Below are positions 1 through 7,308 of a stretch of 64,000 nucleotides of DNA, one piece after another (the first letter of the stretch is position 1; the number at the start of each line of letters is the position of its first letter). Where the stretch lies: NCBI RefSeq assembly GCF_000016285.1, contig NC_011989.1:3103001-3167000 (forward strand), given 5' to 3'. Both the position numbers and the translations under genes were made by a program. This stretch comes from Allorhizobium ampelinum S4 (GTDB lineage Bacteria > Pseudomonadota > Alphaproteobacteria > Rhizobiales > Rhizobiaceae). A model generated the notes under the pieces. It was given only the letters and a program-made list of their open reading frames with translations, was not told the origin of the DNA and did no database searches.

Positions 1-2
1 CG

Positions 3-770
3 GAATATCTGGCAAATGCCAGCCGGCTCTATCCGGTCGAAGGCCGCGACGGCAAGATGAGCGCGGCAGCCCTGCACACCGCCGTTTCGCGCTTTGACAC
101 GCCTTCCGTCCATCAGGGCCGGCCCATGGCGGTGACGATTACCCAGGCGACCGAAGCTGGCACCATTTATACACTGGACGAAATCGCCGCAATCAGCGCC
201 ATTGCCCGCGCCAAATCCCTGCCTCTGCACATGGACGGCGCCCGTTTTGCCAATGCGCTGGTAGCGCTCGATGCCACGCCCGCCGAAATGACCTGGAAGC
301 GCGGTGTCGATATTCTCTCCTTCGGCGGAACCAAGAATGGCTGCTGGTGCGTGGAAGCCATCGTGTTCTTCAACCCCGACATGGCCGAGGAAATGCCCTA
401 TATCCGCAAGCGGTCTGCGCAGCTGTTTTCCAAGACCCGCTTCGTTTCCGCCCAGCTGGAAGCCTATTTCAAGGACGATCTGTGGCTGGATCTGGCCCGC
501 CACGCCAATGCCATGGCTGAGCGAATGCGCGCCGGTCTCAGCAAAAACAACAAGGCCCGTCTGGCCTGGCAAACCGAGAGCAATGAAGTCTTTGCGGTGA
601 TCGGCAAGGATGCCGCCAGGCAGGCCGAGGCCCGCGGCGCGAAATTCTACGAATGGCTGGCACCCCGCGATGAGCCCGGATTGGTCGGTCAGGACAATGT
701 GTTGATCCGGCTGGTAACAAGCTTTGCCACGACAGAGCAGGATGTCGATCAGTTTCTCGACATTCTCTAA
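3..770 (+). CDS. ltaE: Low-specificity L-threonine aldolase, 5'-truncated by window edge
   Basis: PLP enzyme that splits L-threonine or allo-threonine to glycine and acetaldehyde. The frame is open from the window edge (first full codon at 3), so the real start lies outside. About 255 C-terminal residues are visible of the usual 345 or so. Family signatures are HMDGARFANA and FGGTKNG, the latter holding the lysine expected to bind PLP. The ATG at 57 is internal to the protein and should not be taken as the start. A bidirectional terminator follows 41 bp after the stop and separates it from the convergent heat-shock gene. A related beta-eliminating lyase is the only real alternative. Confidence 0.88.
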   Translation, partial: EYLANASRLYPVEGRDGKMSAAALHTAVSRFDTPSVHQGRPMAVTITQATEAGTIYTLDEIAAISAIARAKSLPLHMDGARFANALVALDATPAEMTWKRGVDILSFGGTKNGCWCVEAIVFFNPDMAEEMPYIRKRSAQLFSKTRFVSAQLEAYFKDDLWLDLARHANAMAERMRAGLSKNNKARLAWQTESNEVFAVIGKDAARQAEARGAKFYEWLAPRDEPGLVGQDNVLIRLVTSFATTEQDVDQFLDIL

Positions 771-811
771 GCATTTCAAGACTGACAGCTGCGAGAACAC
801 CCCAAACGCAA

Positions 812-834
812 AAGGGCGGCCCCAAGCCGCCCTT
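812..834. terminator. Bidirectional terminator between ltaE and hsp20
   Basis: Perfect 9-bp stem (812-820 with 826-834) around a 5-nt loop, with A residues on the left and T-rich sequence on the right. It lies between two convergent genes. Confidence 0.8.
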
Positions 835-856
835 CTTCATGTCTTCCAGACCCGGA

Positions 857-1324
857 TCAGACGACGCGAGACTCAATCGCCTTGGGCGCCTCGACCGGTT
901 CGCTGGCAATGGCGATGCGGCGCGGCTTCATGGCTTCGGGAATATTGCGCAGCAGATCGATATGCAGCAGGCCGTTCTTCAGCGAGGCATTGGTCACCTC
1001 GACATGGTCGGCAAGCTGGAAACGACGCTCGAACCCGCGCTTGGCAATGCCGCGATACAGAAACTCGGTCTGTTCGGCCTGGTCTTCCTGGGCTTTCTCA
1101 CCCTTGACCGCCAGCACATGCGCATGGGCCTCGATGCTGAGTTCGGTTTCATCGAAGCCGGCAACGGCCATGGTGATCCGGTAGGTATTGTCGCCCGTCC
1201 GCTCGATATTATAGGGCGGATAGCTCTGGGCCTGATCCGGCTGACCCAGGCTGTCCAACATGGTGAACAGGCGGTCGAAGCCGACGGTGGAGCGATAGAG
1301 CGGGGAAAAATCAACGTGACGCAT
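857..1324 (-). CDS. Small heat-shock protein, Hsp20/IbpA family
   Basis: ATP-independent holdase chaperone of 155 aa with an alpha-crystallin domain. The N-terminus MRHVDFSPLYRSTVGFDRLF is typical of IbpA/HspA proteins of rhizobia. The domain runs from about residue 35 (NIERTGDNTYRITMAVAGF) to about 130, ending in the LKNGLLHIDL strand. The frame is open 72 codons further upstream, but the start at 1324 is preferred because an AGGAGG site lies 6 nt before it and the upstream part is a folded leader. Expression is probably heat-controlled at two levels: an RpoH-like promoter and a ROSE-type thermometer, both annotated separately. Confidence 0.92.
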   Translation of the reverse strand: MRHVDFSPLYRSTVGFDRLFTMLDSLGQPDQAQSYPPYNIERTGDNTYRITMAVAGFDETELSIEAHAHVLAVKGEKAQEDQAEQTEFLYRGIAKRGFERRFQLADHVEVTNASLKNGLLHIDLLRNIPEAMKPRRIAIASEPVEAPKAIESRVV

Positions 1325-1424
1325 AGATGTCCTCCTGAGAAGCGACGGTTGCGATAATGACGAAGGCAGATACCCCTGATGTGGCGGTGTCTGCCTGATG
1401 ATGCAGGCCCTTCCGGCGCCTGCA
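1325..1424 (-). promoter_or_regulatory. ROSE-type RNA thermometer in the hsp20 leader
   Basis: The leader read on the minus strand folds into consecutive hairpins: a 6-bp stem 1418-1423/1403-1408, a 6-bp stem 1390-1395/1365-1370, and a last hairpin in which TCGCT faces AGGA of the Shine-Dalgarno. ROSE elements of rhizobial small heat-shock genes carry this U(U/C)GCU anti-SD pairing, including a G-G pair, and it melts on warming. The order, the position next to the start codon and the target gene all fit. Confidence 0.8.
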
Positions 1425-1430
1425 ACAAAG

Positions 1431-1459
1431 AGATGGGAAAGGCGATTTGCGAGTTCAAG
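1431..1459 (-). promoter_or_regulatory. RpoH (sigma-32)-like promoter of hsp20
   Basis: On the minus strand CTTGAA (1454-1459) is followed after 16 nt by CCCATCT (1431-1437), close to the sigma-32 consensus. The start site predicted about 7 nt downstream falls at the first base of the ROSE leader, so promoter and leader support each other. Confidence 0.7.
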
Positions 1460-1560
1460 ACCCCTCGACATGCACGCATCGTGATGGCCGATTTTTTGTG
1501 GCTGAATTTTTGATGAATGGCGGGTTTGGCATCGGTTCACCTTGGCCGCACTAGCGTCCC

Positions 1561-1672
1561 CCTATCAGGAGTGATCCTGGTGACTGAAGAATATCGTCCC
1601 TGCGTCTTCAGTGCCTGTTGCCGCCCATTTGTCTTGAAGACTAATCGTCTTGAAGCAATGGGCGGCTTTTTT
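1561..1672 (+). ncRNA. Candidate small RNA with intrinsic terminator
   Basis: About 112 nt with three consecutive stems: 1564-1570/1575-1581 (7 bp, one G-U), 1583-1590/1605-1612 (8 bp perfect), and a 10-bp stem 1620-1629/1657-1666 followed by six T. A possible promoter has TTGGCA at 1526-1531 and CACTAG at 1549-1554, spacer 17; the -10 is weak. There is no credible ORF inside. It could be a free sRNA or an attenuator leader of the hydrolase gene that starts 72 nt after the T-tract. I do not recognise the family. Confidence 0.55.
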
Positions 1673-1744
1673 CCTTGACCCGATTTCGGTCCGCGCAAAT
1701 ATGCGGTATGGAAAACTGAAGATTGTGCTTGGAAAGGCAAGGCC

Positions 1745-2752
1745 ATGGATAGCGTGCTTCATGCCGTGGACGGCAATCCCATTCCCGACAATCATCACGC
1801 CGGCTTTTTCACCAGTTACGACGGCCTTCGCCTGCGCTATGCGATCTTCAAGAGCGATATCAGCCCGGCCAAAGGCACGGTCGTGCTGGTGCATGGCCGC
1901 AGCGAATCCATCGAGAAATATTTTGAAACCATCCGCGACCTGACAGCAGCGGGCCTTTGGGTCGCTACCTTCGACCTGCGCGGCCAAGGCCTGTCCGACT
2001 GGACACTTCTGCAAAAGTCCTCAAAACCCAGAGGGGATAAGGAAAAACGCTGGGGCCATGTCCAGCGCTTTTCCGATTATGAGCGGGATCTGGAGCAGTT
2101 CCTGGAACAGGTCGTGCTGCCGGATTGTCGCCTGCCGTTCTCGATGATCGCCCATTCCACCGGTGGATTGATCGCCCTTGCCGCAGCACCACGGCTGTCC
2201 GGACGCATTTCGCGGCTGGTCCTGTCAGCCCCCTTTGTCGGCCTGCATGGCGAAGCCCTATCGGCGGCAAAGGTGTTCGCGCTGGCGCGGCTGGCATCAA
2301 CGCTCGGGCTTGGCAACCGTCCCTTGTCATCAGCCAGCAAGCCGCACACCTTTGCCACCAATGTCCTGACCTCGGATGCCGCCCGCTTCGACCGGAATAT
2401 GGCGATTTTTGCCGCTGTGCCGGAGTTGTCGATCAGCGCGCCTTCGGCCCGCTGGCTGCATGAATGCGCAAAAGCCATCCGGCGGGTCAACGATCCCGCC
2501 CATCTGACGGGGATCACCATTCCCACCCTGTTGCTCGCCCCGATGCTGGACGGCGTCGTGCCCTTTAGCGCGCAGGAACACCTGGCCCGGCATTTCCGCG
2601 CCGCGCAATTGCTGTCCATTCCCGGCGCCCGCCATGAAGTGTTGCAGGAACAGGACCGCTACCGCGAACAGGCGCTTGCAGCCATCCATGCCTTCATTCC
2701 CGGCAGCGATCCGATGCAGATCGAAGGCGAGGCAGAACTCGTCGGTCTTTGA
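1745..2752 (+). CDS. Alpha/beta hydrolase, lysophospholipase/serine aminopeptidase S33-like
   Basis: Cytoplasmic serine hydrolase of 335 aa resembling the PldB/monoacylglycerol-lipase group. The VLVHGRSE oxyanion region is at 47-54. The nucleophile elbow AHSTGG puts Ser at 138, Asp 269 lies in PMLDGVVPF and His 297 in GARHEVL, giving a complete triad in canonical order. FDLRGQGLSD (77-86) is the usual strand-4 motif of lysophospholipases. No signal peptide or membrane segment is seen. The substrate cannot be told from sequence; lipid monoesters are the family's usual targets. It is a single gene behind a strong terminator. Confidence 0.82.
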   Translation: MDSVLHAVDGNPIPDNHHAGFFTSYDGLRLRYAIFKSDISPAKGTVVLVHGRSESIEKYFETIRDLTAAGLWVATFDLRGQGLSDWTLLQKSSKPRGDKEKRWGHVQRFSDYERDLEQFLEQVVLPDCRLPFSMIAHSTGGLIALAAAPRLSGRISRLVLSAPFVGLHGEALSAAKVFALARLASTLGLGNRPLSSASKPHTFATNVLTSDAARFDRNMAIFAAVPELSISAPSARWLHECAKAIRRVNDPAHLTGITIPTLLLAPMLDGVVPFSAQEHLARHFRAAQLLSIPGARHEVLQEQDRYREQALAAIHAFIPGSDPMQIEGEAELVGL

Positions 2753-2968
2753 CACAGCCTCCGCCCCTGCGCGTCCCTCAACCATCACCGATGATCCCAC
2801 GCGGCTTCCAAAGCCTTGTCCTGGCATTGCTTAAGACATTTTTATCGCTGGCGACCGATCAGAATTGACAGAATTCAGAACATCAATAATGTACATATTC
2901 GTATTGTTTAGCGAGAACGGGCGCGGACCGTCAGCGCCGACTTTGCTTTTTCTGGGAGGAGAAAGATT

Positions 2969-4018
2969 ATGAATGCGCCTAAGAAATGGATCCAGAACGA
3001 AATCCAATCTCTGGATCCGGAGAAGGACTATGTGCGGATCTGGCGGCTGTCGAGCAGCTATGGCCTCAACGACTTCATGCAGAATTTCATCTATGCACTG
3101 ACCTTCCCGAATTTTGTTGTCACGGAATGGGGTGCGCAGGTGGTCTGGCGCGAGGATGGCGGCAAGGTGGTGGATCGCTCCACCAGCCGTGTCGAGCAGA
3201 CCGGCAGCGCCAACGCCCTGTGGTGGTTCTATGGCCCGCACGATGAGCGGACCAAGAAATCGGTCGAGGGCATTAACAACCTTCATGCCTATTGGGCAAG
3301 GCAATATCCGGGTGCGTTTTCCTACAATGAAGATTATATTTACACGTGTGCCTTCACAGCGGTAACCATGCATCGCCTGCGCTTGCGCATGGGGCTGCCA
3401 GGGTTTTCGGAAAAGGAACAGATCGCCGCCCATCGGTTCTGGCTGGAAATGTCCAAGCTGTTCGTTGCCGAGAACAATCAGCCGCTGCATGGCTATCCCG
3501 AGGATTTCGCGGGGCTGATCACCTATTGCGAGGCGATAGAAAAGACGGACAGGCCGAAGCCCGAGCGCGGCAACCTGATCACGACAGCGATTCACGAACA
3601 ATTCGTGTTCCGCTTTTTCCCCAAGGAAATGCATTGGCTCGGGCACCAACTCATCCGCTCCCTGTCGCTGCCCACGACCCTTGAGACCATGCAGATCGAA
3701 CCTGCCTATCCCATGGCGCAGGAGGTTCTACCCAAATTGATGGGCCTGATTTTCTGGTATCTGGAAACCCAACTGGACGATCCGACGGAAAGCTATATCG
3801 AATCACGCGACAAACTGAGCAAGGATGAAAAGGCAGACATCAAAGCCGGCATCCGAGCCCTCGATAAGGCGTTTCCAGAGCATTACGTTTCGCTCTACAA
3901 GGACGATCCGAAATTTGCCGGATGTCCGTTCCATGCCAGCCTAAAGATGTCCGAGCAGCAGGGCGACGTTCCCAACGAAATCCAAGCCATCGAAAGCAAA
4001 GTCGCAGTGCTTGGCTAA
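2969..4018 (+). CDS. MpaB-like (DUF2236) putative oxygenase domain protein
   Basis: 349-aa soluble protein. The central part (about 100-200) matches the DUF2236/MpaB pattern as I remember it: a histidine-containing helix (NLHAYWARQY), then NEDYIYT (120-126), an arginine-rich helix (HRLRLRMGL), SEKEQIAAHRFWLEMSKL, and a later GYPEDFAGLITYCEAIE stretch. Members include the fungal mycophenolate enzyme MpaB and the latex-clearing Lcp group, which are haem oxygenases; bacterial members are mostly untested. A GGGAGGAG site sits 8 nt before the ATG. It appears to be transcribed alone. Family assignment is moderate and the biochemical role is unknown. Confidence 0.55.
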   Translation: MNAPKKWIQNEIQSLDPEKDYVRIWRLSSSYGLNDFMQNFIYALTFPNFVVTEWGAQVVWREDGGKVVDRSTSRVEQTGSANALWWFYGPHDERTKKSVEGINNLHAYWARQYPGAFSYNEDYIYTCAFTAVTMHRLRLRMGLPGFSEKEQIAAHRFWLEMSKLFVAENNQPLHGYPEDFAGLITYCEAIEKTDRPKPERGNLITTAIHEQFVFRFFPKEMHWLGHQLIRSLSLPTTLETMQIEPAYPMAQEVLPKLMGLIFWYLETQLDDPTESYIESRDKLSKDEKADIKAGIRALDKAFPEHYVSLYKDDPKFAGCPFHASLKMSEQQGDVPNEIQAIESKVAVLG

Positions 4019-4078
4019 ACACAACGACACAATAGAATGCTACCGGTGGCCATGGAAATTCATGGACACCGGTGGCGA

Positions 4079-4852
4079 TCAATCGACCAAAATCGCGCGC
4101 GCCTGCTCGTAGACAGCGGCAGAACTGGCGGCGATGATCTTGCCACCCGCTTCCGGCCGTTCACCCTCCCACGTGGTGATAATACCGCCCGCCTGTTCGA
4201 TAATCGGAATCAGCGCGCCGACATCGTAGGGCTTCAGCCCCGTTTCGATCACCAGATCGACAAAACCTGCCGCCAGCAGCGCGTAGGCATAGCAATCCAC
4301 GCCGTAGCGCGTCAGTTGGACCTTGGCCCGCACCGCATCGAAACGCGGCCGCTCGCCTTCCAGAAAAATATCCGGCGAGGTGGTGTAAAGCACCGCATCC
4401 GAGAGGCCCTTGCAGGCCCGCGTTGCGATCTGCCGCTGGCCATCAGGTCCGCTGTACCAGGCTTTCTCCCCATCGGCAAAATAACGCTCGCCGGTAAAAG
4501 GCTGGTCCATCATGCCCATCACCGCGTGGCCGTTTTGCTGAAAACCGATCAGCGTTCCCCAGGTGGGCAGACCGGAAATAAACGCCCGTGTTCCATCGAT
4601 CGGATCGATCACCCAGACACAATCGCGGCCAAGGCCGACATTGTCATGTTCCTCGCCCAGAATGCCGTGATCGGGAAACTCTGCCTCGATCAGCGCGCGG
4701 ATCGCGGTTTCCGCTGCCTTATCGCCTTCGGTGACGGGATCATAGCCGCCCGCATCCTTGTTGACGACATCCAGCATTGAGCGAAAGCGTGGCAGTGTCT
4801 CGGCCTTGGCGGCCTCGGCGAGGCTGTCGAAAAACGTCTTCTCGGGGCGCAT
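4079..4852 (-). CDS. hisN: Histidinol-phosphatase, inositol-monophosphatase family
   Basis: Mg2+-dependent phosphatase of 257 aa that removes phosphate from L-histidinol phosphate, the penultimate step of histidine synthesis in Actinobacteria and Alphaproteobacteria lacking the other HisB types. Metal-binding motifs are intact: GEEH (66-69), DPIDGT (83-88), and the distal KPYDVGALIPIIEQAGG. The FISGLPTWGTLIG stretch after DPIDGT is typical of HisN as opposed to SuhB-type inositol phosphatases. It is a monocistronic gene, and other his genes are not in this window. Confidence 0.85.
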   Translation of the reverse strand: MRPEKTFFDSLAEAAKAETLPRFRSMLDVVNKDAGGYDPVTEGDKAAETAIRALIEAEFPDHGILGEEHDNVGLGRDCVWVIDPIDGTRAFISGLPTWGTLIGFQQNGHAVMGMMDQPFTGERYFADGEKAWYSGPDGQRQIATRACKGLSDAVLYTTSPDIFLEGERPRFDAVRAKVQLTRYGVDCYAYALLAAGFVDLVIETGLKPYDVGALIPIIEQAGGIITTWEGERPEAGGKIIAASSAAVYEQARAILVD

Positions 4853-5032
4853 GCGGCTTCCTCAATAAGGTGAACGTGGACGTTTCTTACGGCATAAAAC
4901 GCCGGATCGGAATTCGCTCCAGCATAAATTTATCAGGACGACAGGCAGAGCGCCGATTTGCACGCCACTCGAGCATTTCCTTGATGCAAATGCCTAAATA
5001 ATAATCATGATTAAAAAAATGTCAAAATCGAC

Positions 5033-5060
5033 TTGACATTTGTGCAATGCAAAATATGAT
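5033..5060 (+). promoter_or_regulatory. Strong sigma-70-type promoter of the MmgR-like sRNA
   Basis: Perfect TTGACA (5033-5038), 16-nt spacer, TATGAT (5055-5060). An 8-bp inverted repeat AAATGTCA/TGACATTT overlaps the -35 and could be an operator. The start site predicted about 7 nt downstream coincides with the first hairpin of the RNA. Confidence 0.8.
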
Positions 5061-5066
5061 ACGTCT

Positions 5067-5143
5067 TACAGTCTTTCGACTGTAAATACCCTCCTTGGGT
5101 GTTTCCTCCCTAGACTTGCCGCGCCTCGAGCGCGGTTTTTTTT
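5067..5143 (+). ncRNA. mmgR: Trans-acting sRNA MmgR (alpha-r8 family)
   Basis: Exactly 77 nt from the predicted start to the end of the T-tract, the length reported for MmgR of Sinorhizobium. The 5' hairpin 5067-5074/5079-5086 has an 8-bp stem and a TTTC loop. A single-stranded linker contains the decamer TTTCCTCCCT, which I recall as the conserved unpaired core of this family. The RNA ends in a 6-bp GC stem (5119-5124/5130-5135) and eight T. In S. meliloti MmgR is nitrogen-regulated and limits polyhydroxybutyrate storage. Identification rests on length, architecture and the decamer, not on an alignment. Confidence 0.82.
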
Positions 5144-5164
5144 GCCTTATCGCGCCACGCATCA

Positions 5165-5204
5165 CATGGTCGGAAAACCGGTTTCCACTTTTCGGAACGA
5201 TGCA
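5165..5204. repeat. Short palindromic intergenic repeat (REP-like), copy A
   Basis: Imperfect palindrome centred on GGAAACCGGTTTTCC-like sequence, directly beside the stop codon of the amidohydrolase. A related copy lies at 36714-36759, and the same core recurs in the hairpin at 32509-32553. It may double as a 3' processing or termination hairpin. Confidence 0.65.
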
Positions 5205-6101
5205 CTATTCGGCGGCGAGCGCGCCATCGCCGAGGCCGGGCGTGGCAATGCCTTTTGAAAGCTCCGCCATCTGACCAATGAACCGCGACAGCACGGCTGC
5301 AAGCGAGGCGAAATCCGGTCGCTTTTCCAATGTTGCCTCATCGACATACAGTGCGCGGTTGATTTCGATCTGTAGAGCATGCAGGCCCCTGGCGGGACGG
5401 CCGTAATGTTCAGTGATGAAGCCACCGGCATAGGGCTTGTTGCGCACCGCCGTAAATCCGAAATCGCTGAGCACCTGCATGGCGGCATGGGTCAGTTCTG
5501 CCGAAGCACTGGTGCCATATCGGTCGCCAATGATGAAATCCGGACGAATGGCACTGCCGCTCAGCCGAATATTGCCCGGCATCGAATGGCAGTCGATCAG
5601 AATAGCCGCCCCAAAACGGGCATGAGTGCGGGCAATCAGCCGGCGCAGGCAGGCGTGATAGGGCTTGTAGATCGTCTCGATCCGGGCAATCCCCTCATCC
5701 ACGCTCAACCGCTCCCGGTAGATTTCCATATTTTCGGCGACAATCCGCGCAATCGTGCCGAGCCCTCCGGCAACACGTACCGAATGGGCATTGACGTAAG
5801 GCGGCAGGGGGCCCGAAAACATCTTCGGATCGAGCTCATAAGGCTCGCGATTGACATCAATATAGGCGCGTGGAAATTTCGCGTAGAGCAAGGGGGCGCC
5901 GTGGTCGGGTGCCGCTGCAAACAGCTCATCGACGAAATGATCCTCCGAACGGCGGATGGAAAGGCTGTCCAGGCGCGAACGGGCGAGAAACTCCTGTGGA
6001 TAATCTCTGCCGCTATGGGGGGAATTGTAAACAAAGGGAATGCTATGCTGTTCGGGTTCGCGCACGTCAAACAGCTCGAAATCGTCGCGTTCCGGCTGCA
6101 T
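5205..6101 (-). CDS. N-formylglutamate amidohydrolase family protein
   Basis: 298-aa cytoplasmic zinc hydrolase of the HutG-like FGase family, which releases formate from N-formyl-L-glutamate in histidine breakdown. Family features in order are VYNSPHSGRDYP near residue 24, a DVNREPYELDP segment (about 89), ILIDCHSMPG with probable metal ligands Asp and His, and YAGGFITEHYGRP. No other hut gene is adjacent, so a general role on N-formyl or N-acyl amino acids is possible. hisN on the same strand is separated from it by the mmgR locus. Confidence 0.85.
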   Translation of the reverse strand: MQPERDDFELFDVREPEQHSIPFVYNSPHSGRDYPQEFLARSRLDSLSIRRSEDHFVDELFAAAPDHGAPLLYAKFPRAYIDVNREPYELDPKMFSGPLPPYVNAHSVRVAGGLGTIARIVAENMEIYRERLSVDEGIARIETIYKPYHACLRRLIARTHARFGAAILIDCHSMPGNIRLSGSAIRPDFIIGDRYGTSASAELTHAAMQVLSDFGFTAVRNKPYAGGFITEHYGRPARGLHALQIEINRALYVDEATLEKRPDFASLAAVLSRFIGQMAELSKGIATPGLGDGALAAE

Positions 6102-6400
6102 CTCACCCCTTCTTTACCAAATCAGCAATTCATAATGAAACATATGTTGCCAGTTGCCCACCGCGAAGTCCATACTGCATTAATCTTGAAGCCGGATACG
6201 GCATGATAAGAGAATCATGCAGCACTTATGCAGCAGTTATAATGTGCTACAGCGACCTGTCTGCGCCGCCAAAGACGCGGACAGGTCGCTGTAGTGGCGA
6301 AAAATCACACCCGGCTTTCCCGTCTTCACCTGCTGTTTACACGGGCTGGAATATCTGGGAAAGCTTAACACCATGATCCCAGTTGAGTAACGGTCCAGCA
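6102..6400. other. Intergenic region with long perfect hairpin upstream of cpdR
   Basis: Divergent spacer of 299 bp. It holds a 7-bp inverted repeat GCATGAT/ATCATGC (6201-6220) and a 15-bp perfect stem 6247-6261/6280-6294 that extends inward by four more pairs, one of them G-T. No T-tract follows, so it is not a standard terminator. I see no ORF. The cpdR promoter should lie here but no clear -35/-10 was found. Confidence 0.6.
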
Positions 6401-6766
6401 ATGACTCAGAAAATACTTCTTGCCGAAGATGACAACGACATGCGCCGCTTCCTGGTGAAAGCCCTGGAAAAGGCCGGATACAAGGTATCCTCCTATGACA
6501 ATGGCGCCAGCGCCTATGACAGGCTTCGGGAAGAACCCTTCTCGCTGCTCCTGACCGACATCGTCATGCCGGAAATGGACGGCATCGAGCTGGCCCGCCG
6601 CGCCACCGAACTCGACCCGGACCTCAAGGTGATGTTCATCACCGGCTTTGCCGCCGTGGCATTGAACGCCGATTCCAAGGCGCCCAAGGATGCCAAGGTC
6701 CTGTCCAAGCCCTTCCACCTGCGCGACCTGGTAGACGAGGTCAACAAGCTGCTGACCGCCGCCTGA
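6401..6766 (+). CDS. cpdR: Single-domain response regulator CpdR
   Basis: 121-aa stand-alone receiver. It matches CpdR, the adaptor that in its unphosphorylated form sends ClpXP to the cell pole to degrade CtrA and other cell-cycle proteins; the CckA-ChpT relay phosphorylates it. The N-terminus MTQKILLAEDDNDMRRFLVK has the acidic pair at 10-11, the phosphoacceptor is Asp53 in LTDIVMPEMDG, and the conserved Lys lies in VLSKPFHLRDL. There is no output domain. The frame could start at a TTG 18 nt upstream, but ATG 6401 gives the N-terminus usual for the family. Confidence 0.88.
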   Translation: MTQKILLAEDDNDMRRFLVKALEKAGYKVSSYDNGASAYDRLREEPFSLLLTDIVMPEMDGIELARRATELDPDLKVMFITGFAAVALNADSKAPKDAKVLSKPFHLRDLVDEVNKLLTAA

Positions 6767-7030
6767 GACCGCCTGGTTCCAAGAACTAAGCCACCCAGAT
6801 TGGAATCCTCCAATCGACCACGATTTGCGACCATCATGCGTCGCATCGCAAGCGGCTCGGCAAATGATGCATGCGCCAGGTTCTGGCGCATGGTAGATCA
6901 CGACAGTGAGGCGCTTGCGCGTAAACCCGGAAAAGCCAGCGGATACAACCGCTTGCCGAATTCTTGATCCAAACCGCGCAATAGCTATTGACGGAACCGG
7001 CGGTTTCATGGTTTACCCCCGCCATCGGAT

Positions 7031-7105
<75 letters not shown>

Positions 7106-7308
7106 TCCGATTTTCTTCCCTTTTAGAGCATTTGAATGCCATTTCGGCTTGTCGATGACAGGCCTGGTTCCGATTATGAACATGGGCCGGTTCACCGTGG
7201 CCTGCTGGCTCGCTCGCCATCGTGACCAGAGCCTTAAGAACCGTTACCGGGCAAGTTTTTTGCCCTTTCCCTATTTTCTATACCGCATTGCACCCTAGAT
7301 GGGTTTGG

